Program-made: the position numbers and the translations under genes
Notes under the pieces: generated by a model
Told to the model about the DNA's origin: nothing
Databases searched by the model: none
What the model saw: only the letters and a program-made list of their open reading frames with translations
Source: UBA6115 sp012514225
GTDB taxonomy: Bacteria > Bacillota > Clostridia > Christensenellales > Aristaeellaceae
Direction: 5' to 3'
NCBI GenBank assembly: GCA_036756425.1
Contig: DAIOLC010000002.1
Span: 1 to 64,000, forward strand
Length of the DNA stretch: 64,000 nt
In this document: piece by piece, positions 36,121 to 44,819 of the stretch
Position numbering within the stretch: the stretch's first letter is position 1
Layout: each line of letters starts with the position of its first letter

Positions 36121-36144
36121 ACCGCCAGGGCACCGCGCGTTTTC

Positions 36145-36173
36145 TTGTCGCCGGGGGCCGCGTATGCTATACT
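36145..36173 (+). promoter_or_regulatory. Promoter of the topoisomerase gene pair
   Basis: TTGTCG (36145-36150), a 17-nt spacer and TATACT (36168-36173) with an upstream TG lie about 60 nt before the parE-like ATG. Confidence 0.65.
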
Positions 36174-36234
36174 TTATGCGGAAAATGAATCGCGGCCGGC
36201 CATTACGCCGGCTCGCGTTGTGCAAGGAGACCGG

Positions 36235-38190
36235 ATGACGCAGCGCTATACCTCCGAAAATATCCAGGTCCTGGAAGAGCTGGATGCCGTCCGGCTGCGG
36301 CCGGGCATGTACATCGGCACCACGGGCTCCCGCGGGCTTCACCACCTGCTGTGGGAAATCGTGGACAACGCCATCGACGAGGCGGCCAACGACTTCGCGA
36401 CCGAAATCGCGGTCACGCTTCACCAGGACGGCTCCGCCAGCGTCTGGGACAATGGCCGCGGGCTGCCGGTGGACCCGCACCCGACGCTTAAAATCCCGGG
36501 CATCGAGGTCATCTTCACCAAGTTGCACGCCGGCGGCAAGTTCGACCACCAGAACTACAACTACTCCGGCGGCCTGCACGGGGTGGGCGCCTCCGTGGTC
36601 AACGCGCTGAGCCGGTGGATGACGGTGGAAAGCTTCCGGGACTGGACCCACTGGCGCATCCGCTTTGAGACCGTCCAGGACCCCAAGACGAAGAAAATCA
36701 AGCCCGGCCATCCCGTCAGCGCGCTGGAGCGCGTCGGCAACACCCGCAAGCGGGGCACGCTGGTGCGCTTCCTGCCCGACGAGGCCATCTTTGAGGAGAC
36801 GCAGTTCAACGGCGAACTGGTCGCGCGGCGGCTGCGCGAATTGGCCTACCTGAACCGGGGCCTGCTGGTGCGCTTCACCGACGAGCGGCAGCCCGCCCCG
36901 GCCGACCAGCCCCGCGTCTTCCAGTACGAAGGCGGCATCGCCGACTACGTGGGCTTCCTCAACACGGACAAGAACGCCCTGCACGAGGGTGTCATCACCC
37001 TGGAAGCCGCCCGGGAGGGCGTCTGGATGTCTGCCGCCATCCAGTTCACCGACTCCTATACGGAGTCCCTCTTTTCCTATGTCAACAACATCCCCACAGC
37101 CGAGGGCGGCAGCCACGAGGTGGGGTTCCGCGCCGCGCTGACCCGGGCGTTCAACGACTACGCCCGCAAAATCGGCGCCCTGAAGGAGAAGGACAACAAC
37201 CTGGCGGGCGAGGACTACCGCGAGGGCATGACCGCCGTGCTGACGGTCCGCGTCCCCAACCCCCAGTTCGAGGGGCAGACCAAGGGGCGCCTGGGTAACA
37301 CCGAGGTCCGTCCGGTCATCGAGGCGCTGGTCCTGCAGAAGATGGGCGAATACCTGGAAGACCTTCGCAACGCCGCCGTCGCCCAGAAAATCATCGAGAA
37401 GTCTATCAAGTCCGCCAAGGTGCGCGAAGCCGCGCGCAAGGCGCGGGACGTCGCCCGCGCGCGCAGCGAGCTGGAGGCTGCGCCGCTGGTGGGCAAGCTG
37501 TCCAGCTGCACCGGGCGCAACCCGCTGGAAAACGAGCTGTTCATCGTGGAGGGCGACAGCGCCGGCGGCAGCGCCAAGCAGGGGCGCGACCGGCGCTTCC
37601 AGGCCATCCTTCCGCTGCGCGGCAAGCCGCTCAACGTAGAAAAGAAGCGCATCGACCAGGTGCTGGCCAACGAGGAGTTCCGCTCCATCATCACGGCGCT
37701 GGGCACCAACATCGACCGGGATTTCAGCCTGTCCTCCCTGAAGTACCACAAGGTCATCATCCTTTCAGACGCCGACCAGGACGGTGCGCACATCCGCGCC
37801 ATCCTGCTCACCTTCTTCTTCCGCTATATGCGCGAGCTGATTACCGAAGGTCACGTCTTTATCGGCATGCCGCCCCTGTACCTCATCCGGCACGCCGGGA
37901 AGGAAACCTACGCCTACGACGACCGGGAGCTCGCCGCCCTCCTGCCCAAGGGCAGGAACTATACCCTGCAACGCTATAAGGGGCTGGGCGAAATGAACCC
38001 GGAGCAGCTCTGGCACACCACCATGGATCCGGCGCAGCGGAAGCTGACCCAGGTCACCGTCGAGGACGGCGCGCAGAGCGACCGGCTCATCACCATCCTC
38101 ATGGGCGACAAGGTGGAGCCGCGCCGTGACTTCATCACCGAACACGCCGATTTCAACAAGCCGGACCTGTTCATGGACCGGCAGCGCTGA
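36235..38190 (+). CDS. parE: DNA topoisomerase IV / gyrase subunit B
   Basis: ATPase subunit of a type IIA topoisomerase. From the ATG at 36235 (RBS AAGGAGA) the 651-aa product has a GHKL ATPase (EIVDNAIDEA, DNGRGLPV, GGLHGVGASVVNALS), a transducer domain, and a TOPRIM segment (EGDSAGGSAKQGRDR, DADQDGAHI). The C-terminal part has YKGLGEMNPEQLW. It is paired with a GyrA/ParC-type gene 8 nt downstream and lacks the dnaA-recF context of gyrB, so topoisomerase IV is favoured. Confidence 0.88.
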   Translation: MTQRYTSENIQVLEELDAVRLRPGMYIGTTGSRGLHHLLWEIVDNAIDEAANDFATEIAVTLHQDGSASVWDNGRGLPVDPHPTLKIPGIEVIFTKLHAGGKFDHQNYNYSGGLHGVGASVVNALSRWMTVESFRDWTHWRIRFETVQDPKTKKIKPGHPVSALERVGNTRKRGTLVRFLPDEAIFEETQFNGELVARRLRELAYLNRGLLVRFTDERQPAPADQPRVFQYEGGIADYVGFLNTDKNALHEGVITLEAAREGVWMSAAIQFTDSYTESLFSYVNNIPTAEGGSHEVGFRAALTRAFNDYARKIGALKEKDNNLAGEDYREGMTAVLTVRVPNPQFEGQTKGRLGNTEVRPVIEALVLQKMGEYLEDLRNAAVAQKIIEKSIKSAKVREAARKARDVARARSELEAAPLVGKLSSCTGRNPLENELFIVEGDSAGGSAKQGRDRRFQAILPLRGKPLNVEKKRIDQVLANEEFRSIITALGTNIDRDFSLSSLKYHKVIILSDADQDGAHIRAILLTFFFRYMRELITEGHVFIGMPPLYLIRHAGKETYAYDDRELAALLPKGRNYTLQRYKGLGEMNPEQLWHTTMDPAQRKLTQVTVEDGAQSDRLITILMGDKVEPRRDFITEHADFNKPDLFMDRQR

Positions 38191-38198
38191 GGTTCAAC

Positions 38199-40637
38199 AT
38201 GGCCAGAAAATCGTTTGAGGAACGCCTGCACGACGTGGTGCAGGCCTCGCTGGAGGAAGTGCTGGAGCGCAGCATGATGCCCTACGCGGAGCACGTCATC
38301 CTGGAGCGCGCGCTGCCAAGGGTGGAGGACGGGTTAAAGCCGGTGCAGCGGCGCATCCTCTATACCATGATGGAGCTGGGCCTCTCCCCCGACAAGCCCC
38401 ACCGCAAATGCGCCCGCATCGTCGGGGATTGCCTGGGCAAGTACCACCCCCACGGGGAGACCTCCGTCTACGACGCGCTGGTGCGCATGGCACAGGACTT
38501 CTCCATGCGCGGGCTGCTGGTGGACGGGCACGGCAATTTCGGCTCCATTGACGGGGACACGGCGGCCGCCATGCGCTACACCGAGGCGCGCATGTCCCCC
38601 CTGGCGATGGAAATGCTGCGCGACCTGCAGAAGGACACCGTGCCCTTCCGCCTCAATTTTGACGACACCCTGAAGGAGCCGGACCTGCTGCCCGCCCGCT
38701 ACCCCAACCTGCTGGTCAACGGCGCCTCCGGCATCGCGGTGGGGCTGGCCACCAACATCCCGCCCCACAACCTGAGGGAAACCGTCGCCGCCACTGTTCT
38801 GCTGATGGAAAAACCGGACGCGGCGCTGGATGAGGTGATGGCCGCGCTGCCCGCGCCGGACTTCCCCACCGGCGGCATCCTGCTGGACACGGAGGAAATC
38901 CGCGCCGCCTACGAGACCGGGCGCGGGAAGCTCACCCTGCGGGCGAAGGTAGAAATTGAGGAAGGCAAGGCGGGCCGCCACCTGCTGTGCGTCACCGAGG
39001 TGCCCTACCAGGTCAACAAAGCGCAGCTGCTGGAGCGAATCCTGCGCCTGTCGGAGGAGCGCAAGTCCGTCCTGGGCTGCATTTACGACATCCGGGACGA
39101 GTCCGACCGCACCGGCCTGCGCGCGGTCATCGAGCTGAAAAAGGAAGCCGACCCGGAGCAGGTGCTGGCCTACCTGTACCGCTTCAGCGACCTGCAGGTG
39201 ACCTTCGGCGTCAACCTGGTCGCAATCGCCGGCGGTAAACCGGTGCAGATGGGGCTGATTGAAGCGCTGTCGCACTACATCCGCCACCAGAAGGACGTCG
39301 TGACCCGCCGCACGCGCTACGACCTGGAGGAAGCGCTTAAAAAGCTGCACATCCTGGAAGGCCTGATGACGGCGGTGGACCACCTGGACGAGGTGCTCGC
39401 CCTCATCCGCGCCGCCAAAAACCCGAAGGAGGCCAAGGAAGCGCTCATCGCCCGCTTCGCGTTCAGCGAAGCGCAGGCGCAGGCCATCCTGGATTTGCGG
39501 CTCCAGCGGCTGACCGGGCTGGAAATCCTGGCACTGAAGAACGAGCACGCGGAGACGAAGAAGCTGATCGACCGGCTGGAGGGCATCCTGAAAAGCGAGG
39601 CCCGTCTGCTGAAGGTCATCCGGGAAGAGCTGCAGGAAATCGCGCGGCTGTACGGCGACGACCGGCGCACGCAGCTCGTCCGGCTCAACGAGGAGGAGCA
39701 CGCCCGCCAGCTGCAGGCGGCGGTGCCCATCGCGGAGGAGACCGTCGTGCTCCTGACCCGCGGCGGCCAGCTGCGCCGGATGAGCCAGCGCGTCTACGAG
39801 CGGATGGAACTGCCCTCCACCCCCGCCGAAATGCCGCTGTATGTCTTCAACACCCTGACGGACCACACCCTCCTGTTCTTCACCCAGAAGGGCAACTGCT
39901 ACCAGGTGCCGGTGGCGCAGCTGGAGGATTCCCTCCGGCCCAAAGACCGCGGGACGGTCCTGGCGGGTGTGCTCAACGGGCTGGAAGAGGGCGAGGACTG
40001 CGTTTCCGTGCTGGACCTGCCCCCGGACGGGTTGGACAGTCAGCCCGACCTCTTCTTCTTCACCGCCCAGGGCATGGTCAAGCGGACGGGCATGGCCGAG
40101 TACGCGGTCCGGCGCAGCAAGGTGGCGGCCATCCAGCTGTCGGCCCCGGACGTGCTGCGCCAGGTCAGCGCTCTGCGCCCCCAGGACGACGTCTACTGCC
40201 TGTCCAGGGCCGGCATGCTCATCCGCTTCCCCCAGGAGGACGTTCCCCTGACCGGCCGGGTAACCCGCGGGGTCAAGGCCATCCGCCTGACTCCTCAGGA
40301 CGAGCTGCTCATCGCGGGCGGGCTACAGGACGGCGGCGCCCTGCTGCTGGTCACTGAGCGCGGCTACATGAAGCGCGTGCCCGGCGGGATGGTCGACGCG
40401 CAGCGCAGGGCGGGCAAGGGCGTGCGCTCCTTCTATTTCAACAAGAACAACAACAACGGCAGCTACATCGCCTCCGGCGTCGTGCTGGACGTCCCCCGCT
40501 CCTTCTCCGTCCAGACCTCCCTGGGCCAGCTGGTGCCGCTCAACAGCGAGGAAATCGCGCTGCAAAAGCTCTCCGACCGCGGCAAGCCCTACGTGATGGC
40601 GGTGCTCGACGACGTCGTCATCGGCCTGATTCTGTGA
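38199..40637 (+). CDS. parC: DNA topoisomerase IV / gyrase subunit A
   Basis: DNA-cleaving subunit. The 812-aa protein has LPRVEDGLKPVQRRILYTM, the quinolone-region segment YHPHGETSVYDALVRMAQDFSMR, and the catalytic Tyr127 in MRYTEARMSP. A helical tower and beta-pinwheel C-terminal domain follow. The strict GyrA box QRRGGKG at its usual blade-1 position is degenerate (RPKDRGT). A box-like QRRAGKG instead occurs near residues 735-741 in the last blades. This fits a ParC-like rather than a negatively supercoiling gyrase, though the gyrase/topo IV split is not certain. Confidence 0.87.
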   Translation: MARKSFEERLHDVVQASLEEVLERSMMPYAEHVILERALPRVEDGLKPVQRRILYTMMELGLSPDKPHRKCARIVGDCLGKYHPHGETSVYDALVRMAQDFSMRGLLVDGHGNFGSIDGDTAAAMRYTEARMSPLAMEMLRDLQKDTVPFRLNFDDTLKEPDLLPARYPNLLVNGASGIAVGLATNIPPHNLRETVAATVLLMEKPDAALDEVMAALPAPDFPTGGILLDTEEIRAAYETGRGKLTLRAKVEIEEGKAGRHLLCVTEVPYQVNKAQLLERILRLSEERKSVLGCIYDIRDESDRTGLRAVIELKKEADPEQVLAYLYRFSDLQVTFGVNLVAIAGGKPVQMGLIEALSHYIRHQKDVVTRRTRYDLEEALKKLHILEGLMTAVDHLDEVLALIRAAKNPKEAKEALIARFAFSEAQAQAILDLRLQRLTGLEILALKNEHAETKKLIDRLEGILKSEARLLKVIREELQEIARLYGDDRRTQLVRLNEEEHARQLQAAVPIAEETVVLLTRGGQLRRMSQRVYERMELPSTPAEMPLYVFNTLTDHTLLFFTQKGNCYQVPVAQLEDSLRPKDRGTVLAGVLNGLEEGEDCVSVLDLPPDGLDSQPDLFFFTAQGMVKRTGMAEYAVRRSKVAAIQLSAPDVLRQVSALRPQDDVYCLSRAGMLIRFPQEDVPLTGRVTRGVKAIRLTPQDELLIAGGLQDGGALLLVTERGYMKRVPGGMVDAQRRAGKGVRSFYFNKNNNNGSYIASGVVLDVPRSFSVQTSLGQLVPLNSEEIALQKLSDRGKPYVMAVLDDVVIGLIL

Positions 40638-40651
40638 CGCCCTCCCCTTTC

Positions 40652-40680
40652 TTGACACCCCCGCGGCGCAACGGTAAGAT
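40652..40680 (+). promoter_or_regulatory. Promoter of the DUF2232-rplI-dnaB operon
   Basis: Consensus TTGACA (40652-40657), a 17-nt spacer and TAAGAT (40675-40680) lie 43 nt before the DUF2232 gene. Confidence 0.7.
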
Positions 40681-40722
40681 GCGGATAACCGTCGGTCACT
40701 GAAAAAAGGAAAAGGGGCGCGC

Positions 40723-41778
40723 ATGGCGAAACTCAGGCTTCTGGTCCATCCGACCCGTTCCCTGCTCCTGCTTCTGCTGACGGGGTTTCTGGTCTTCCTG
40801 CTGGCGTCCGGCGCCCTGCCGGGGCTGACCTACCTGGGGGTCGGCATCATCATTTTCCCCGCCCTGCTGCTATGGGTCGCCGCGCTGGGCGGCATCCTGC
40901 CCTCGGCGCTGGCGCTGCTTCTGATGATGCTGGGCGCCCTGCGCGTGTACGGCCCGGACGGCCTGCTGCTGGGCGTCTACCTCGCCCCCATGAACGCCGT
41001 CTTCCTGGCCTGCCTGGAGCGGAAGGTCCCCTTTTTCAGGACCGCCGCGCTGGCCTTCGGCGCTTTCGTGCTCAGCGCGCTGTTCCTCTTCCTCCTGTTC
41101 CAGAGAAGGAGCGGCGGGGACGTTTACGGGGCGGTGGCGCAGTTCGCGCTCGACGGGCTGGAGGGCCTGCCCTCACGGGACAGCCTGCTGTACGCCCTCT
41201 GGCGTTCCGGGTTCATCTCCCACGGCCGGGAAGCGGGCGCGCAGGTTGTGACGGAATCCGCGGGCGGGTGGACCTTCAAGCCGGAAATCCTGGAGGAGTT
41301 CTACAAGCAGATCCGCGTCCGCGTCAGCGCGCTGGCCTCCGCCCTGATGCCCGGCCTGCTGACCACCTTCGGCATCTTCCTGTCCACCCTGGGGCTGGGT
41401 TTCGCGGTGCACCGCGGCGCCCGGCGCGGGGCCTGCCCGGACTTGGGCATGCCGCCCTTCTCCCTGTGGCATCTTCCCCGCTCCCTGGGGCGGAAACTGT
41501 GGCTGCTGGCCCTGGGTTACCTGCTGGCGGCTTTTTCCCAGAACGCGGTCCTGCGCCTGGCGGGGCAGATGATGTACAACGTGTTTTTCTCCGTCTACGC
41601 GGTGCAGGGGCTGGCCGCGCTGGATTTCAGGATGAAGGCCCGCGGGACGCGCGAGGGGGTGCGCCTGCTGCTGATGGCGCTGCTGCTGGTCGTGCTGGCG
41701 CCGGCCGCGATGCTGCTGGGACTGTTCGACCAGACAGGCGACCATCGCAGGCTGCGCCCCAGGGAGACGCAGCCTTAG
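40723..41778 (+). CDS. DUF2232 (YybS-like) membrane protein
   Basis: Polytopic membrane protein of unknown function. The 351-aa product has about seven to eight hydrophobic helices and a hydrophilic loop between residues 125 and 200. Position upstream of rplI and dnaB matches the yybS-gdpP-rplI-dnaB order of Firmicutes, and the hydropathy pattern agrees with DUF2232. The gdpP phosphodiesterase gene normally between it and rplI is missing. Assignment rests mainly on topology and context. Confidence 0.75.
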   Translation: MAKLRLLVHPTRSLLLLLLTGFLVFLLASGALPGLTYLGVGIIIFPALLLWVAALGGILPSALALLLMMLGALRVYGPDGLLLGVYLAPMNAVFLACLERKVPFFRTAALAFGAFVLSALFLFLLFQRRSGGDVYGAVAQFALDGLEGLPSRDSLLYALWRSGFISHGREAGAQVVTESAGGWTFKPEILEEFYKQIRVRVSALASALMPGLLTTFGIFLSTLGLGFAVHRGARRGACPDLGMPPFSLWHLPRSLGRKLWLLALGYLLAAFSQNAVLRLAGQMMYNVFFSVYAVQGLAALDFRMKARGTREGVRLLLMALLLVVLAPAAMLLGLFDQTGDHRRLRPRETQP

Positions 41779-41802
41779 GGTAAGCGAGGAGGAGGTCTTG
41801 GC

Positions 41803-42249
41803 ATGAAGGTCATTTTGTTGCAGGACGTGCCCGGAAGCGGGAAGAAGAACCAGATTATCAGCGTGTCCGACGGTTACGCGCGCAATTTCCTCTTCCCCAA
41901 GAAACTGGCGATGGAGGCGACGCCCGCCGCCGTCCGCGAGGTGGAGCGCCGCAACGAGCAGGAGCGCGCGAAGGAGCTGGCCCGCCGCCAGGAGGCGGAG
42001 GCGCTGGCCGCGAAACTCAAGGGCAAGGTCATCCGCCTTCAGGCGAAGTGCGGCGAAAAGGGCCGGCTCTACGGCAGCATCACCGGGCAGGAAATCGCCG
42101 ACGCGCTCAACGCCCAGCACGGCGTGCAGATGGACAAGCGGAAAATCGAGCTGGCGGAGCCCATCCGCTCCGTCGGGGAGACCGAGGTGACCGTTTCCCT
42201 CTATGCGGGCGTCAAGGCGCTGATGACCGTGAGCGTCACGCCCCTTTGA
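41803..42249 (+). CDS. rplI: 50S ribosomal protein L9
   Basis: The 148-aa protein has the N-terminal rRNA-binding signature MKVILLQDVPGSGKKNQI..VSDGYARNFLFPKKLA, a long central helix (residues about 40-75) and the C-terminal domain with CGEKGRLYGSIT. RBS GGAGGAGG lies ahead of the ATG. It precedes dnaB as in most Firmicutes. Confidence 0.98.
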   Translation: MKVILLQDVPGSGKKNQIISVSDGYARNFLFPKKLAMEATPAAVREVERRNEQERAKELARRQEAEALAAKLKGKVIRLQAKCGEKGRLYGSITGQEIADALNAQHGVQMDKRKIELAEPIRSVGETEVTVSLYAGVKALMTVSVTPL

Positions 42250-42262
42250 TTCTGGAGGAACC

Positions 42263-42289
42263 ATGGCGTTTGGCAGGTGCTTGAGATGA
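42263..42289 (+). CDS. Possible 8-codon leader ORF overlapping the dnaB start
   Basis: The best ribosome site between rplI and dnaB (GGAGG at 42254-42258) serves an ATG at 42263 in another frame. That frame reads eight codons and stops at TGA 42287-42289, overlapping the dnaB ATG as ATGA. It could couple dnaB translation to a leader peptide. No amino acid bias suggests attenuation. It may also be chance. Confidence 0.3.
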   Translation: MAFGRCLR

Positions 42290-43641
42290 CGGCATATCCG
42301 GCGGACAGCCCGGTCCGCGCGCTTCCCCACAGCGTCGAGGCGGAGCGCGCCGTGCTCGGCGCGTCCCTGCAGGACCCCGCCGCGCTGATGCAGGTCATGG
42401 AAACCCTGCAGGCAGAGGATTTTTTCCTCCCGCAGCACGCCGCCCTGTTCAAGGCCATGGCGCAGCTGTTTTCCCAGGCCCGCAGCGTGGACCTGGTGAC
42501 CATGGACGTGGAATTGACCCGCGTGGGCGCCCTGGACGGCGTGGGCGGCACGGAGTACCTGATCGGCCTCATCCGCTCTGTCCCCACCTCGGCCTACCTG
42601 CGCCATTACGTCGAAATCGTGCTGGAGAAATCCACCCTGCGCAGGCTGATTTCAGCCTCGGCGGAGATTTCCCGCGTCTGTTACGACGAGCGCCTGGGGC
42701 TGGACGAAACCCTGCTGTACGCCGAAAAGGCGGTGTTCGACATCGTCATGAAGCGGACGGGCTCCGAGCAGCTGACCCCCATCCGCGAGGTGATGAAGAG
42801 AACCCTGTCGCAAATCGAGGAGCTGGTCCGCACCAAGGGCCAGATCGCCGGGGTTCCGACGGGCTTCAGCTACCTGGACCGGCTGCTCACCGGGCTTCAC
42901 GGGGGCGAGCTGGTCATGGTCGGCGCGCGCCCCAGCATGGGCAAGACCTCCTTCGCCATGAACGTCGCCGCCCACGCGGCGCGGCGCGGCAAGTCCGTCG
43001 CCGTCTTCAGCCTGGAGATGCCCAAGGAGCAGATCGCCCTGCGCCTGCTGTGCGCCGACGCGCGGGTGGACATGCAGAGCGTGCGCTCCGGCGCGCTGGG
43101 CGCCAAGGACTGGGAGCGGCTGTCCCTCGCCCTGGGCCCCCTGTCGGAAACGAAGATGTACCTGGACGACAGCTCCTCCCTGACGCCCGCCCAGCTGCGC
43201 AGCCGCTGCCGCCGGCTGATGACGGAGCGGGGGCTGGACCTGATCGTGGTGGACTATATGCAGCTGATGAGCGCGGACGGGCGCAGCGAGAACCGGCAGC
43301 TGGAGGTCAGCGAGATTTCCCGCAAGCTCAAGGGCATCGCGCTGGAATTGAAGGTGCCCCTGATGGCCTGCGCCCAGCTCTCCCGCGCCAACGTCCGGCG
43401 CACCGGCAGCACCCGCCCCGTGCTCAGCGACCTGCGCGATTCCGGCTCCATCGAGCAGGACGCCGACGTCGTCATGTTCCTGCACCGGCCGTACTATTAC
43501 GACCAGGAGGAAGGCGACCCCGGCGAGGCGGAGGTCATCATCGCCAAGCAGCGCAACGGCCCCCTGGCCACCGTCAAACTGACCTGGCGCCAGGAATACA
43601 CCCTCTTTGAGGACAGATTGGAGAACGTCGGCGAATCATGA
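42286..43641 (+). CDS. dnaB: Replicative DNA helicase
   Basis: Hexameric 5'-3' helicase of the replication fork (DnaC in Bacillus). The 451-aa product has the N-terminal DnaB domain (LPHSVEAERAVLGASLQDP), a linker helix, and a RecA-like motor with GARPSMGKTSFAMN (Walker A), FSLEMPKEQ, DLIVVDYMQLM (Walker B) and QLSRANVRR..RPVLSDLRDSGSIEQDAD. The ATG at 42286 overlaps a short leader ORF; a GTG at 42277 is in frame and would add three residues. Confidence 0.97.
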   Translation: MTAYPADSPVRALPHSVEAERAVLGASLQDPAALMQVMETLQAEDFFLPQHAALFKAMAQLFSQARSVDLVTMDVELTRVGALDGVGGTEYLIGLIRSVPTSAYLRHYVEIVLEKSTLRRLISASAEISRVCYDERLGLDETLLYAEKAVFDIVMKRTGSEQLTPIREVMKRTLSQIEELVRTKGQIAGVPTGFSYLDRLLTGLHGGELVMVGARPSMGKTSFAMNVAAHAARRGKSVAVFSLEMPKEQIALRLLCADARVDMQSVRSGALGAKDWERLSLALGPLSETKMYLDDSSSLTPAQLRSRCRRLMTERGLDLIVVDYMQLMSADGRSENRQLEVSEISRKLKGIALELKVPLMACAQLSRANVRRTGSTRPVLSDLRDSGSIEQDADVVMFLHRPYYYDQEEGDPGEAEVIIAKQRNGPLATVKLTWRQEYTLFEDRLENVGES

Positions 43642-44729
43642 ACCAGGATAAAGTCAGCCAGCTCGTCAAGGACCAGCGTTTCGAGGGCTTCCTCATCGTG
43701 AAGGCCTCTGAAAAGCGCGTCAACAAAAACGGGGACCCCTACCTGGACATCACCCTGGCGGACGCCACCCGGGACATCAACGCCAAGGTCTGGAACAGCG
43801 ACGAGGACGCCCCCGCGCCCGGCACGGTGCTCCAGGTGCGCGCCCTGGTCAACGAGTACAACGGCCGGCTGCAGATGAAAATCGAGCGCATGCGCGAAGC
43901 CATTGAAAGCGACGGGGTGGACCTCTCGCAGCTGGTGCCCGCCGCGCCGCGCCCGGCCTCCGAGATGTACGGGGAATTGACCGCCTTCATCGAGGGCATG
44001 GCAAATCCCGTCTTAAAGGCGCTCACCTCCGAGCTGGTCCGCCGGGAGGAGGAGAAAATCCAGTACTACCCCGCCGCGCAGAGCATGCACCACGCTGAAC
44101 GCAGCGGCCTGCTGCACCATCTGACGGACATGCTCGCGGCCGCCCGCGCCATCTGCGATTGCTACCCCTACCTGGACCGGGACCTCGTCTACGCCGGGGT
44201 CATCGTGCACGACCTGGGCAAGCTGGGCGAGATGCTAGCCAACCCGCTGGGCAGCGTGACGGAGTATTCCCGCGAAGGCCTGCTGCTGGGCCATATCGTC
44301 ACCGGCGTCTCCGACCTGCGGGAAGCCGCCCGCACCCTGGGCTTCCCGGAGGACGAGGAATACGTGCTGCTGCTCTCCCACATGATTTTAAGCCATCACG
44401 GCATTCCGGAGTACGGCAGCCCCAAGCCGCCGATGTTCCCGGAGGCGGAGGTGCTCAGCTGGCTGGACCTGCTGGATTCCCGCCTCAACGAGATGCGCGC
44501 CGCGCAGGCGCGCACCGCGCAGGGCGCCTTCAGCGACCGCGTCTTCGCGCTGGACCGGCGCGTCTACCACCCCCGCTACCTGGACGAGCCGCAGGACGCG
44601 TCCCTCCCGGCGGACACCCCGTCCCCCGCCGCGGACGAAGCGCAGGACGAAGTTGGCGGCGCGTCAGAGCCGGAGCGGCGCCCCCCGCGGCGCATCGACG
44701 GCGACCAGGCCTATCAGCGCCTCCTGTAA
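43638..44729 (+). CDS. 3'-5' exoribonuclease of the YhaM family (OB fold plus HD domain)
   Basis: Predicted exoribonuclease. The 363-aa protein starts with an OB-fold nucleic-acid-binding domain (residues about 15-85, PYLDITLADATRDINAKVW). An HD phosphohydrolase domain follows with MHHAERSGLLHHLTDM, VIVHDLGKLGEM (the HD pair) and LSHMILSHHGIPEYGSP. The tail from about 325 is acidic and Pro-rich. Its ATG overlaps the dnaB stop by 4 nt, so it belongs to that operon. Confidence 0.92.
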   Translation: MNQDKVSQLVKDQRFEGFLIVKASEKRVNKNGDPYLDITLADATRDINAKVWNSDEDAPAPGTVLQVRALVNEYNGRLQMKIERMREAIESDGVDLSQLVPAAPRPASEMYGELTAFIEGMANPVLKALTSELVRREEEKIQYYPAAQSMHHAERSGLLHHLTDMLAAARAICDCYPYLDRDLVYAGVIVHDLGKLGEMLANPLGSVTEYSREGLLLGHIVTGVSDLREAARTLGFPEDEEYVLLLSHMILSHHGIPEYGSPKPPMFPEAEVLSWLDLLDSRLNEMRAAQARTAQGAFSDRVFALDRRVYHPRYLDEPQDASLPADTPSPAADEAQDEVGGASEPERRPPRRIDGDQAYQRLL

Positions 44730-44746
44730 CAAATTTTCCCCGCCGC

Positions 44747-44774
44747 TTGACATATGTCGCAGAATTGTTACAAT
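44747..44774 (+). promoter_or_regulatory. Promoter of the lipoprotein gene
   Basis: Consensus TTGACA (44747-44752), a 16-nt spacer and TACAAT (44769-44774) lie 46 nt before the lipoprotein ATG. Confidence 0.75.
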
Positions 44775-44819
44775 CATCTTACAAACCTTCTGAGCGAATC
44801 GAACACGGAGGTTCATGGG

